A program made the translations under genes and the position numbers. 64,000 nt of DNA, from NCBI RefSeq assembly GCF_900312995.1, contig NZ_ONZI01000002.1, forward strand, positions 558,001-622,000, in the 5' to 3' direction. The notes below the pieces were generated by a model. That model did not search any database. It was not told where the DNA came from and saw only the letters and a program-made list of their open reading frames with translations. How positions within the stretch are numbered: position 1 is the first letter of the stretch; each line of letters begins with the position of its first letter. Below, one piece after another: positions 41,070-49,883 of this stretch. The DNA comes from Kushneria phyllosphaerae. Lineage in GTDB: Bacteria; Pseudomonadota; Gammaproteobacteria; Pseudomonadales; Halomonadaceae.

Positions 41070-42533
41070 ATGACGCCAACTGACAAATGCCTTGCCATCG
41101 CCTGTGCCACTGTAATGACCTATGGCATGGCCTTCGCTGATACGTCTTCCCCCGAAAGTCATCAGAAAAATTCTGCGCTGATGCACCGTCAGGCTCAGGG
41201 CGATATTACCCAGCATGGCGGCGCCCGGCGCCTGAGCGCCGATATCACCGAGTCACTGCGCACCTCACTTTCAGATGCGCCGGCCAAAAACGTCATTTTG
41301 CTGATCGGTGATGGCATGGGAGATTCCGAAATCACCATCGCGCGTAACTATGCCAGAGGCGCCGGCGGTTTTTTCGAAGGCATTGATGCCCTGCCCCTGA
41401 CCGGACAGTACACCCACTACTCACTGCACAAGGACACCGGCAAGCCGGACTATGTGACGGATTCCGCCGCTTCCGGCAGCGCCTGGGCCACGGGCACCAA
41501 GACCTACAACGGCGCCATTAGCGTCGACATTCATGAAAAACCCCAGCCCACGCTGCTGGAGCTGGCCAAAAAGGCAGGCAAGGCTACCGGCGATGTCTCA
41601 ACCGCCGAAATTCAGGACGCAACGCCGGCGGTACTGTTTTCTCATGTGACCGCGCGCAAGTGCTACGGCCCGACCCGAACGCTCAAGGAGTGCCCAGGCA
41701 ATGCCCTGGAAAATGGCGGCGCCGGCTCGATCACCGAGCAACTGCTTGAAACCCGTCCTGACGTCACGCTGGGCGGCGGTGCCGAGACCTTTGATGAAGT
41801 GGCCGGCGCCGGCAAGTGGCAGGGTCAGACGCTCAGGGCCCAGGCTCAGGCGCGCGGCTACCAGATGGTCAGTAACCTGGAGCAGCTCAACTCGGTCAGC
41901 GCTGCCAATCAGGATCAACCGCTGCTGGGTCTTTTCGCACCGGGCAACATGCCTGTTCGCTGGCAGGGCCCTAAAGCCAGCTATCACGGCAACCTCGATC
42001 AGCCGGCCGTAACCTGTCAGGTCAACGCCGAGCGCGATGACAGCGTCCCCACACTTGCCAACATGACACAGCGTGCCATTGATCTGCTCAAAAACAACGA
42101 TCAGGGCTTTTTCCTGCAGGTGGAAGGTGCTTCGATCGACAAGCAGGACCATGCGGCCAATCCCTGTGGTCAGATCGGCGAAACCGTGGACCTTGATGAA
42201 GCCGTACAGAAGGCGCTTGAATTCGCCCGCGCCGATGGCAATACGCTGGTCGTTGTTACCGCCGATCACGCTCACTCAAGCCAGATCATCTATCCCGACT
42301 CGCAGGCACCGGGCCTGACCCAGGCGCTGAACACGCGCGATGGCGCTACCATGGCCGTCAGCTATGGCAATTCCGAGGAGGAATCGCAGGGCCACACCGG
42401 CACTCAGCTGCGTATCGCGGCCTTTGGGCCGCAGGCTGCCAACGTGACAGGACTGACCGATCAGACCGATCTTTTCTTCACCCTAAGCAACGCCATGGGC
42501 ATTGGCGCCAATGAAGGCACTACTCAACGATAG
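41070..42533 (+). CDS. phoA: Alkaline phosphatase PhoA
   Basis: A 487-residue periplasmic alkaline phosphatase hydrolysing phosphomonoesters. A signal peptide (about residues 1-23, ending AFA) precedes the mature enzyme. Active-site residues are visible: Asp81 ([10 protein letters not shown]), nucleophile Ser132 in [22 protein letters not shown], Arg in ARKCYGP, zinc/magnesium ligands in [14 protein letters not shown] and TADHAHSS, and the last zinc His in QGHTGTQ. The frame opens at 40941, but ATG at 41070 starts the signal peptide. A Pho box lies upstream and a terminator at 42544 follows. Confidence 0.95.
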   Translation: MTPTDKCLAIACATVMTYGMAFADTSSPESHQKNSALMHRQAQGDITQHGGARRLSADITESLRTSLSDAPAKNVILLIGDGMGDSEITIARNYARGAGGFFEGIDALPLTGQYTHYSLHKDTGKPDYVTDSAASGSAWATGTKTYNGAISVDIHEKPQPTLLELAKKAGKATGDVSTAEIQDATPAVLFSHVTARKCYGPTRTLKECPGNALENGGAGSITEQLLETRPDVTLGGGAETFDEVAGAGKWQGQTLRAQAQARGYQMVSNLEQLNSVSAANQDQPLLGLFAPGNMPVRWQGPKASYHGNLDQPAVTCQVNAERDDSVPTLANMTQRAIDLLKNNDQGFFLQVEGASIDKQDHAANPCGQIGETVDLDEAVQKALEFARADGNTLVVVTADHAHSSQIIYPDSQAPGLTQALNTRDGATMAVSYGNSEEESQGHTGTQLRIAAFGPQAANVTGLTDQTDLFFTLSNAMGIGANEGTTQR

Positions 42534-42541
42534 ATCTGCCT

Positions 42542-43021
42542 TCAGGCGCGGCCAGTCGGGCCGCGCCTCATTTTTATTATCCTGATCAGTTCCCCTTGAT
42601 AGAACCCCTCTCGCTGCTCCTCATCCTGAAAGTGCAGGGATTCATACAGCCTGATCGCCGTCACATTGGAGGCCACTACATTCAGGGTGACCGGACCCTT
42701 CATTCGGGCAAGCGTGGCTACCATTAGTGTTCGTCCGACCCCTTTGCCTCGCGCGCATGGGTCGACCAGCAGCCCCACAATGTGATCGTTTTGCCAGTAG
42801 ATCACCCCGGCAAGACCTTCTTCATCTTCAGCCTCTACCACCAGCGCCTCGGATTCGCCAAACGCCTTCAAACGTGTTTCATCCAAAGGTAACGGTATAA
42901 CTAAAAAGCGCTCGGGGAAGCCTGGTTCAAAGCGAAACTCATCGCCCTTGCTGCGCTCATAGAGGACCATCAGGGCGTTAAAATCTTCACGGCGGTAATC
43001 ACGTACAGGAGGCATTATCAT
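42542..43021 (-). CDS. GNAT-family acetyltransferase
   Basis: A 159-residue GNAT protein. The acetyl-CoA motif is VDPCARGKGVGRTLM, and VTLNVVASNVTAIRLYESLHF follows as in the family. The frame extends to 43126, but that would overlap the start of divergent yejK; ATG at 43021 (or 43015) fits the domain. The 3' end contains the phoA terminator, so its last codons are constrained. Substrate unknown. Confidence 0.78.
   Translation of the reverse strand: MIMPPVRDYRREDFNALMVLYERSKGDEFRFEPGFPERFLVIPLPLDETRLKAFGESEALVVEAEDEEGLAGVIYWQNDHIVGLLVDPCARGKGVGRTLMVATLARMKGPVTLNVVASNVTAIRLYESLHFQDEEQREGFYQGELIRIIKMRRGPTGRA
42544..42575 (+). terminator. phoA terminator lying inside the end of the convergent acetyltransferase gene
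   Basis: Perfect 10-bp stem (42544-42553 with 42559-42568), 5-nt loop, then CATTTTTATT. It overlaps the last codons of the convergent acetyltransferase gene (42542). Confidence 0.82.
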
Positions 43022-43124
43022 GCGGTCATCATGACGCCCTGCGTCACCGGCCTCAAGCCATGGCCCTGCCCCTGAAGGGTCTGGCGCGGTATCATCGCGC
43101 CACATTTTCTGCCGGATGACTGTC

Positions 43125-44123
43125 ATGCCGATTGTTCAAAGCATCGTCCATTATCTCGACAAATCCGCTGATGACCAGAGCACGACCCTGAATCCCACAC
43201 CGGCGCCCATGGCCGGCTCGGAAGCGATGGATGCGCTGCTCAACCAGTTCAATGCCACCTTCAACGGCAAGACCAAGGGCTGGGGCCATTTCAACGGCGC
43301 CGATGAATCAGGGGCGTTTGCCCATGCCCTGGGAGAGTATCTGGTCGGCAACCTCGATTTTGTCGCGTTCACCCAGCAGGGGGCCGAGCGCTTTCGCGCG
43401 CTGATCGATGAACATCTGTCCACCGGTGGGCCGCTGCTGTTTGTCCACGCACGCCAGGGTGAGGCAGAGTTTCTGACCGTGGCGCTGCTGCATTATCGGG
43501 AGGGCTTCACGCTTGATGAGCATCGCAACGTCACCACAGACCGCCAGCTCAATCTGAGCCAGATGACGCTGGCCGTGCGCATTGATCTGACCCAGTGGCA
43601 GGCGGGCCAGTCAAAACAATATATTGCCTTTACCCGCGACCGCGGCGGCAAAAAGCTCAGCGAGGATTTTCAGGCGCTTCTGGGCTGCACCGAGGGCGTG
43701 GACGCTACCAGTGAAACCCGCACCCTGCTCAAGGCCTTCAGCGATTACGTTGAAAACGAGTCGATGGATGAATCGCAAAGCCGCGAGAAGACTGACGCCG
43801 TGATTGACTACGCCAGCGACCAGTCAAAACGGGGCGAATCGATCACGCTTGAAGAGTTTTCAAGCCTGGTGGATGACGAGCGTCCTGATGCCTTTTATGA
43901 CTATATTCGCAACAAGGACTATGGGCTCTCCCCCGAGATCCCGCCGGACAAGCGCACCCTCCAGCAGTTTCGCCGCTTCACCGGCCGCGCCGGCGGCATG
44001 TCGATCAGCTTTGACTCCCACCTGCTCGGCGACAGCATCGAGTACAACGAGGCTCAGGACCGGCTGATCATTAAAAAGGTGCCTGACAAACTCAAAGAGC
44101 AGCTGCTCGATAAGCGCGGTTAA
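43125..44123 (+). CDS. yejK: Nucleoid-associated protein YejK (NdpA)
   Basis: A 332-residue NdpA/YejK-family protein. Shared features with E. coli YejK are LLFVHARQGEAEFLTVALL, RIDLTQWQ, YIAFTRDRGGKKLSEDFQALLGCTEGV, the RTLQQFRRFTGRAGGMSISFD segment and a Gly-rich loop before the C-terminal LLGDSIEYNEA. It binds the nucleoid; the role is unclear. Two in-frame ATGs exist (43116, 43125); the second is the family start (MPIV.SI..HYLDK). It ends with a 4-bp overlap on the convergent deaminase gene. Confidence 0.88.
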   Translation: MPIVQSIVHYLDKSADDQSTTLNPTPAPMAGSEAMDALLNQFNATFNGKTKGWGHFNGADESGAFAHALGEYLVGNLDFVAFTQQGAERFRALIDEHLSTGGPLLFVHARQGEAEFLTVALLHYREGFTLDEHRNVTTDRQLNLSQMTLAVRIDLTQWQAGQSKQYIAFTRDRGGKKLSEDFQALLGCTEGVDATSETRTLLKAFSDYVENESMDESQSREKTDAVIDYASDQSKRGESITLEEFSSLVDDERPDAFYDYIRNKDYGLSPEIPPDKRTLQQFRRFTGRAGGMSISFDSHLLGDSIEYNEAQDRLIIKKVPDKLKEQLLDKRG

Positions 44124-44647
44124 CGCTCGAACGATCCGGTGATCGGCAGAACCCTTTTACCGGTCAATCGATGGCGCTTTTCATGCAATTCCCTGACGGC
44201 GTCCACCAGCGACGTCACCGGCCCTTCTACCACTATCCCGGGTGCCACGTCCTGAATGGGCAGCATGCGCACCGGGGATACCGGTGCCTTGAGCTGCACC
44301 AGCCACTCGCTCAACTGCCTTGATGAGCTGATAAAGACGATTCGCCCCAGCCCTGCCCAGGCATGTGCCGCGGCACACATCGGGCAGTGCTCACCGGAGG
44401 TATAAACCGTGGCCTTCGCACGTGCCTCAACGGTCATGTTGGCGGCCGCCCAGCGCGCCAGTACAAGCTCGGGATGTTCGGTAGCCTCTCTGGTCACCAC
44501 GCGATTGCGCGCCTCACACAGCACCTGGCCACCACCATCGACCAGCACACTGCCAAAGGGATCATCGCCGGCCTCAAGGGCCTCGCGCGCCAGCGTCACA
44601 CAGCGCTCCAGATGCGCACCGGCCTCTTCATTGATCATTGAATCCAC
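44120..44647 (-). CDS. Nucleoside deaminase (CDA superfamily) with variant zinc motif
   Basis: A 175-residue cytidine/deoxycytidylate-deaminase-superfamily protein. The N-terminal segment AREALEAGDDPFGSVLVD is typical of guanine/nucleoside deaminases. The active-site motif is His58-Pro-Glu60 (EHPELVLARWA) where most members have HAE. The second half is Cys88-x2-Cys91 in GEHCPMC, where most have PCxxC. Zinc ligands His, Cys, Cys and the proton-shuttle Glu are therefore kept. The start is GTG at 44647 with AGG 7 nt upstream; ATG at 44638 is possible. Convergent with yejK. Substrate uncertain. Confidence 0.78.
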   Translation of the reverse strand: MDSMINEEAGAHLERCVTLAREALEAGDDPFGSVLVDGGGQVLCEARNRVVTREATEHPELVLARWAAANMTVEARAKATVYTSGEHCPMCAAAHAWAGLGRIVFISSSRQLSEWLVQLKAPVSPVRMLPIQDVAPGIVVEGPVTSLVDAVRELHEKRHRLTGKRVLPITGSFER

Positions 44648-44803
44648 TTTTTTACCTGAGGTTGAGACTTGTCGAGCCGGGCCGGAAACGCCCGATCGTA
44701 ACTTTCAGCAATGATTAAGTGACAATGTCTGTCTATAGTGACGCCCCGAACACGAGCACCGTCAAGTGATACCGAACTATCTCGCATCAGGGATTGAGGA
44801 GAT

Positions 44804-45847
44804 ATGTCCGTGACAGGACAAGGAAAACATCCGTTACACCGAAACAGGCTGCCCGCCCTGCTCGTTTTGCTGATATTGCTGTCAGGCTGCAGCGCGAACA
44901 TGCCCGGCTTCATGAATCCACAGGGGCCGGTCGCTGAAGCACAGCGTCACCATTTCTGGGTCATCATCGCGCTGGTCATGATCGTGGTGATCCCGGTCAT
45001 CATACAGACACCGCTGATCCTGTGGCGCTATCGCTACCGGGGTCACGCCGTTTATCGCCCCAAATGGTACATGTCGCGCTGGCTGGACATCATCATGTGG
45101 GCGGTGCCGATACTGATCGTCGCCATTCTGGGCAGCTATATCTGGCGCCAGACCCACGAACTCGACCCCTATCGCCCGATTGCCGGTGACCAGCCGCCAC
45201 TTGAGATTCAGGTGGTGGGCTATGACTGGAAGTGGCTGTTCATCTACCCCGATCAGGGCATTGCCACCATGGGCCAGCTGGTCGTGCCGGTGAATCGCCC
45301 GATCTCCTTTGAGCTGACCTCGGCCACGGTCCTGCAGTCGTTTTTTATCCCCGCGCTGGGCAGCCAGATCGATGTCATGAACCGCATGGTGACACGCCTG
45401 CATCTCAAGGCAGATCATCCCGGACGGTTTGAAGGCAAGAACATGCAGTACAACGGCGAAGGGTTTCATCGCCAGCGCTTTGTCACCCGCGCCGTGGACG
45501 GTGACGCCTTTGACGACTTTGTGAAGCGCACGCGTCAGCTGGGTCAGCCGCTGGACCAGAGCGTCTACAGGATCATCGCGCAAAAGGGTGACAATCGTGA
45601 TGTCGCCCGCACCCTTGGGCTGGATACCGATGACAGCGACGCCGTCATTCGCTTCTCGACGGTGCCGGACGGCCTTTTCCATACCATCATGACGGGCTCG
45701 CCGATCGACTGGTCTGCCATGACGATCCCCCCACCCCAGCAGGGTACCACGCGCACCAGCGTCATCGGGGCGCCATCGGATCATGACACCGCCTCTTCCT
45801 CCGATCACCCATCGTCTTCCCATGAGCGCAAGGAGGCGCAGCCGTGA
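44804..45847 (+). CDS. cyoA: Cytochrome bo ubiquinol oxidase subunit II
   Basis: Subunit II of the proton-pumping quinol oxidase. It is a lipoprotein with lipobox LLSGC (Cys29), two membrane helices (about residues 50-75 and 90-112) and a cupredoxin-like periplasmic domain without the copper-A cysteines, as in CyoA (VVGYDWKWLFIYPDQGIATMGQLVVPV, SFFIPALGSQID). The extended His/Ser/Thr-rich C-terminus is low-complexity. ATG at 44804 lies only 2 nt from AGGAG; GTG at 44810 gives better spacing. It is first of cyoABCD, whose stops and starts overlap. Confidence 0.95.
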   Translation: MSVTGQGKHPLHRNRLPALLVLLILLSGCSANMPGFMNPQGPVAEAQRHHFWVIIALVMIVVIPVIIQTPLILWRYRYRGHAVYRPKWYMSRWLDIIMWAVPILIVAILGSYIWRQTHELDPYRPIAGDQPPLEIQVVGYDWKWLFIYPDQGIATMGQLVVPVNRPISFELTSATVLQSFFIPALGSQIDVMNRMVTRLHLKADHPGRFEGKNMQYNGEGFHRQRFVTRAVDGDAFDDFVKRTRQLGQPLDQSVYRIIAQKGDNRDVARTLGLDTDDSDAVIRFSTVPDGLFHTIMTGSPIDWSAMTIPPPQQGTTRTSVIGAPSDHDTASSSDHPSSSHERKEAQP

Positions 45848-47949
45848 GAGATGCAATGAGTTCGATATTCGGCCGGCTCGGCTGGGACGCGCTGCCCTTC
45901 TGGAGCATGCTGCACGACCACTCGGCCATGACCATCATCAATGGCATCATCGCCACCGGTGCCGCCAGTATGGTGGTCATTGGCGCCTTGGCCGCCATCG
46001 TGCTGGTGACCTGGCTTGGCAAATGGAAATACCTGTGGTCGGAATGGTTCACCAGCCCCGATCATAAAAAGATCGGCATCATGTTCATCGTGATTGCGCT
46101 GGTGATGCTGGCACGCGCCATCATCGAAGCCGTGTTCATGCGCGCCCAGCAGGCGGTAGGGCTCGACGGTGGCTTTCTGACCGCCGAGCACTTTGGCCAG
46201 CTTTTCACGACCCATGGCACCATCATGGTCTTTTTCATGGCCATGCCGTTTCTGACCGGCATCATCAACTATGTGATGCCGCTGCAGATCGGCGCGCGGG
46301 ATCTCTCCTTCCCGGTTCTGAATCAGGTGAGCCTGGGGCTCACGGCCGCCGGGGCCGCGCTGGTCATGATCTCGCTGGTACTGGCGCCCTTTTCCATCGG
46401 TGGCTGGACCGGCTACCCGCCCTTTACGGAGCTTTCCTATAATCCGGGCGCCGGGGTGGACTACTGGATCTGGGCGGTGACACTCTCGACACTCTCCTCA
46501 ACGCTGACCGGCATCAACTTCGCCGTCACCATCTTCAAGAAACGCGCGCCGGGCATGAAGCTCTTTCGCATGCCGCTGTTTACCTGGACGGCGCTATGTA
46601 CCGCCATCCTGATGATCTTTGGCATGCCGCCCCTGACGGTTGCCACCGGCCTGCTGGCACTGGACCGCTATCTGGACTTTCACATGTTCACCACCGATCT
46701 GGGGGGGAACATGATGAACTACGTCAATCTGTTCTGGGCGTTTGGCCATCCCGAGGTCTATATCCTGATCCTGCCGCCCTTTGGCATCTTCTCCGAGGTA
46801 TTTGCGACCTTCTCGGGCAAGCGCATCTACGGCTACAAACTCCTGGTGATTGCCACCATGTGCATTGCGGTGCTGTCGTTTACCGTCTGGCTGCATCACT
46901 TTTTCACCATGGGCCAGAGCGCGCACATCAATGCCGCCTTTGGCATCGCCACCATGCTGATCGGCATCCCCACGGGCGTTAAGGTCTATGACTGGATGCT
47001 GACCATGTATCGCGGCCGCATACGGCTCTCGGTGCCCATGGTCTATGCCATCGGCTTTATCATGCTGTTTGTGCTGGGCGGCATGACCGGCATCATTCTG
47101 GCCACGCCCAGCGTGGACTATCAGGTGCACAACTCGCTGTTTCTGGTGGCCCATTTTCACAACATGCTCATCCCGGGGCTATTGTTCGGCATGCTCAGTG
47201 CTACCAACTTCTGGTTTCCCAAGGCCTTCGGATTTCGTCTGGAAGAACGCTGGGGTTACCGGGCCGCCTTTTGCTGGATCATCGGCTTCATGCTGGCCTT
47301 CTTCCCGCTCTACGTGCTGGGGCTGATGGGCATGCCGCGGCGCTCGGTAGCATATTTCGAACCGCAATACCTGCCCTGGATGATCACGGCCGGCATCGGC
47401 GCACTGGTGATCCTGTGTGCCCTGCTGTGTCTTTTGATCCAGCTGTGGGTGAGCATTCGCGACCGCCACGCCAACAACGTTTTCGCCGGCGATCCCTGGG
47501 ATGGTCGAACGCTTGAATGGGCCGTCTCTGCACCGCCGCCGGAATATAACTTCCCGGTGCTGCCCGAGATCTACAGCATTGATGCCTTCATGACAGAGAA
47601 GGACCGCGGTCAGGGCTGGCAGGCGCCGGACCGGTATGAGGATATCGACATGCCGGCCAATAGCGCGCTGGGGGTTGTGGTGGCCGTGACCGGTCTTGCC
47701 ATGGCGTTTGGACTGGTCTGGTACATGTGGTGGCTGGTCATCGGCGCCGGGCTTTTAACGCTTGTCGCCGTTATCGCACGCGGCTTCGTCCGCCAGACGA
47801 CCCGCACCATTTCAGCATCCGAGGTGCAGCGTACTCATGAGCACTGGCTGGAACAGGTGAGACGCACCACCCCCATCAAGCGCTCGCATGAGCAATCCAC
47901 CGCCAATCACGGTCTACCCGTGCCACCGATCGAGGGCGCCGTGCAATGA
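45844..47949 (+). CDS. cyoB: Cytochrome bo ubiquinol oxidase subunit I
   Basis: The catalytic subunit, 701 residues with about 15 membrane helices, binding haem b, haem o3 and copper B. Typical segments are HGTIMVFFMAMPF, WAFGHPEVYILILPPFG (copper-B His), WLHHFFTMG and VAHFHNMLIPG (haem ligands). The start is GTG at 45844, overlapping the cyoA stop (GTGA); ATG at 45856 is the alternative. It reduces oxygen to water while oxidising quinol. Confidence 0.97.
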   Translation: MRDAMSSIFGRLGWDALPFWSMLHDHSAMTIINGIIATGAASMVVIGALAAIVLVTWLGKWKYLWSEWFTSPDHKKIGIMFIVIALVMLARAIIEAVFMRAQQAVGLDGGFLTAEHFGQLFTTHGTIMVFFMAMPFLTGIINYVMPLQIGARDLSFPVLNQVSLGLTAAGAALVMISLVLAPFSIGGWTGYPPFTELSYNPGAGVDYWIWAVTLSTLSSTLTGINFAVTIFKKRAPGMKLFRMPLFTWTALCTAILMIFGMPPLTVATGLLALDRYLDFHMFTTDLGGNMMNYVNLFWAFGHPEVYILILPPFGIFSEVFATFSGKRIYGYKLLVIATMCIAVLSFTVWLHHFFTMGQSAHINAAFGIATMLIGIPTGVKVYDWMLTMYRGRIRLSVPMVYAIGFIMLFVLGGMTGIILATPSVDYQVHNSLFLVAHFHNMLIPGLLFGMLSATNFWFPKAFGFRLEERWGYRAAFCWIIGFMLAFFPLYVLGLMGMPRRSVAYFEPQYLPWMITAGIGALVILCALLCLLIQLWVSIRDRHANNVFAGDPWDGRTLEWAVSAPPPEYNFPVLPEIYSIDAFMTEKDRGQGWQAPDRYEDIDMPANSALGVVVAVTGLAMAFGLVWYMWWLVIGAGLLTLVAVIARGFVRQTTRTISASEVQRTHEHWLEQVRRTTPIKRSHEQSTANHGLPVPPIEGAVQ

Positions 47950-48590
47950 GTTCGCGCAACACACACTCTCTGGAAGGCAACAGTCGTCACCCCGGTCTCA
48001 ATCTGGGGCCTGCCCATGCTCAGGAAGAAGATACCCGCGAGGAGATGGTGTTTGGCTTCTGGGTGTTCATGATGAGCGACCTGATCATCTTCGGTCTGCT
48101 CTTTGCCACTTACGTCACCATGCTGGGCGGCACCGCCGGCGGCCCGGGACCCAAAGAGCTTTTCGAGATGAAAAGCGCCTTTATCGAAACCATGCTGCTG
48201 CTGACCAGCAGCTTTACCTTTGGCATGGCCTCACTGGCGCTCAAGTATCGTGAAGACAAGACCCGGCTGGTTTTCTGGCTGGTGGTCACCCTGCTGCTGG
48301 GCGTGGCCTTTCTGTTTTTCGAGCTAAAAGACTTTCACACCATGTTTGACAAGGGAGGCGTGCCATCGCGCAGCGGGTATCTGTCGGCGTTTTTCTCGCT
48401 GGTGCCGCTGCATGGCCTGCACGTCACCGGGGCCTGTATATGGCTTCTGGCACTGCTGGGTCAGATGACAGTGCATGGCCTGGATGCGCCGGTCAAAACC
48501 GGCATTCTGCGCCTGGCGATCCTGTGGCATTTTCTGGACATCGTCTGGATCGGCATCTTTTCACTGGTCTATCTGGGAGGGCTGTCATGA
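47946..48590 (+). CDS. cyoC: Cytochrome bo ubiquinol oxidase subunit III
   Basis: A 214-residue subunit with five membrane helices. It contains FGFWVFMMSDLIIFGLLFATYV, the segment ELKDFHTMF, and LHGLHVTGACIW near the end. The N-terminal 30 residues form a soluble extension. ATG overlaps the cyoB stop by 4 bp; the stop overlaps cyoD by 4 bp. It assembles with CyoA and CyoB. Confidence 0.95.
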   Translation: MSSRNTHSLEGNSRHPGLNLGPAHAQEEDTREEMVFGFWVFMMSDLIIFGLLFATYVTMLGGTAGGPGPKELFEMKSAFIETMLLLTSSFTFGMASLALKYREDKTRLVFWLVVTLLLGVAFLFFELKDFHTMFDKGGVPSRSGYLSAFFSLVPLHGLHVTGACIWLLALLGQMTVHGLDAPVKTGILRLAILWHFLDIVWIGIFSLVYLGGLS

Positions 48591-48934
48591 GCGCGCGTCC
48601 CCTCAACGAACAGCAGGCCCGCGAGTGCAAAACCGAGCAGCGCAGCTATCTATGGGGCTTTTTGCTGGCACTGGTGCTGACGCTGATTCCCTTTGCCCTG
48701 GTCGCCTTTACCGAGATCGAACGCCTGACACTCTGGATCACGATCGGCGTCTGCGCGCTGGCCCAGGTGGTCGTGCACTTGCGCTTTTTCATGCATATCA
48801 CCCTTGCCAGAAACAAGCGCGAGGATCTGCTCTTGATCCTTTTTACCGTGCTGATTCTGGTGATTCTGTGCGGCGGCACGCTATGGATCCTGTTTGATCT
48901 CTATCAGCGCATGCTGCCGGGCATGATGCCCTGA
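48587..48934 (+). CDS. cyoD: Cytochrome bo ubiquinol oxidase subunit IV
   Basis: A 115-residue subunit with three membrane helices (about residues 22-44, 49-70 and 82-105) and the motif VHLRFFMHIT. ATG at 48587 overlaps the cyoC stop. No cyoE (haem O synthase) gene follows; a strong terminator comes next. Confidence 0.93.
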   Translation: MSARPLNEQQARECKTEQRSYLWGFLLALVLTLIPFALVAFTEIERLTLWITIGVCALAQVVVHLRFFMHITLARNKREDLLLILFTVLILVILCGGTLWILFDLYQRMLPGMMP

Positions 48935-48975
48935 GACAGGATCATCAAATGCAGGCTTGAGTGCCCTCAAAGCGT

Positions 48976-49013
48976 CAACGCGCGCCCGGTCCTGACCGGG
49001 CGCGCGTTTTTTT
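48976..49013 (+). terminator. Terminator of the cyo operon
   Basis: Fourteen-bp perfect GC-rich stem (48977-48990 with 48995-49008), 4-nt loop and a run of seven T. It lies 42 nt after cyoD and may also serve rlmA on the other strand. Confidence 0.92.
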
Positions 49014-49043
49014 GAAAGGCAACCTTTCAGACACGCGTGAACC

Positions 49044-49883
49044 CTACAGGCGCAGGCTGCCGGTGAGCTGCACCTCGACCGTGACATCCAGATGGGCAAG
49101 CGCCTCGGCCTTCGCTCTCCCCTCGGCAGTGGCGCGGTAGAGATGCGGCGTCATCACCAGCAGATCAAGAATCTGCTCACGACTATTCAGCGTGCGGGCA
49201 TAGCGCACGGTCTCGACCGTATCGGTTTTAAACCCGGGCTCGGGCGCCTGACGCGGCTCGCGGGGGGCCTTGAGCGTCGGATAGATGATTTCTCGCAGCT
49301 CAATCAGATGGTCAGGGCCGGCCTCGACCTCCAGCAGCAACCCTCCTGGCTTGAGCACGCGGGCGAACTCGGCAGGCGTCGGGAAGCCAAACATGCACAG
49401 CACTACATCAAGGCTTTGATCCGGCACCGGCAGTGCGGCGTTGCTGCCCACCACCCACCCCATGCGCCGGTCACGCCCGGCGGCGGCCTGAACCGCCCAC
49501 TTGGAGATATCCAGTCCCAGCAGTGACAGCCTTCGAGCAGACTCGATACCAGCGAGCTCGCGCAGGTAATAGCCCTCGCCGCAGCCGGCATCCAGCACGG
49601 CCAGCGCCTGATGCGCAGAACCATGCGAGAGCACCTGACGGCTGACGGCCTCGGCAATGCCCTGATAGTGCCCGGCCTCCAGAAAACGCCGCCGCGCGGT
49701 GATCATGGCCTTGCTGTCGCCCGGATCAAGGGAGCGCTTTTTCTGGACCGGCAGCAGATTGACGTGGCCCTGACGTGACACATCAAAGGTATGGCCCTGC
49801 GGACAGCACCAGCTCGTTGAGGTCCGCGACAGCGGTTCGTGATCCAGCGGACAGATCAGTGACGTAAACGGTGCGATCGTCAT
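49044..49883 (-). CDS. rlmA: 23S rRNA (guanine745-N1)-methyltransferase RlmA
   Basis: A 279-residue SAM methyltransferase for G745 of 23S rRNA. The N-terminal zinc region CPLDH...CPQGH differs from E. coli RlmA (CPLCH...CPQRH): the second zinc cysteine is Asp14, with Cys26 adjacent to Cys27, so zinc binding may be altered. Next come GHVNLLPVQKKRS.DPGDS and the SAM motif VLDAGCGEGYYLREL, then FGFPTPAEFARVLKPGG. It shares a 4-bp overlap with the upstream SolA-like oxidase gene. Confidence 0.9.
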   Translation of the reverse strand: MTIAPFTSLICPLDHEPLSRTSTSWCCPQGHTFDVSRQGHVNLLPVQKKRSLDPGDSKAMITARRRFLEAGHYQGIAEAVSRQVLSHGSAHQALAVLDAGCGEGYYLRELAGIESARRLSLLGLDISKWAVQAAAGRDRRMGWVVGSNAALPVPDQSLDVVLCMFGFPTPAEFARVLKPGGLLLEVEAGPDHLIELREIIYPTLKAPREPRQAPEPGFKTDTVETVRYARTLNSREQILDLLVMTPHLYRATAEGRAKAEALAHLDVTVEVQLTGSLRL

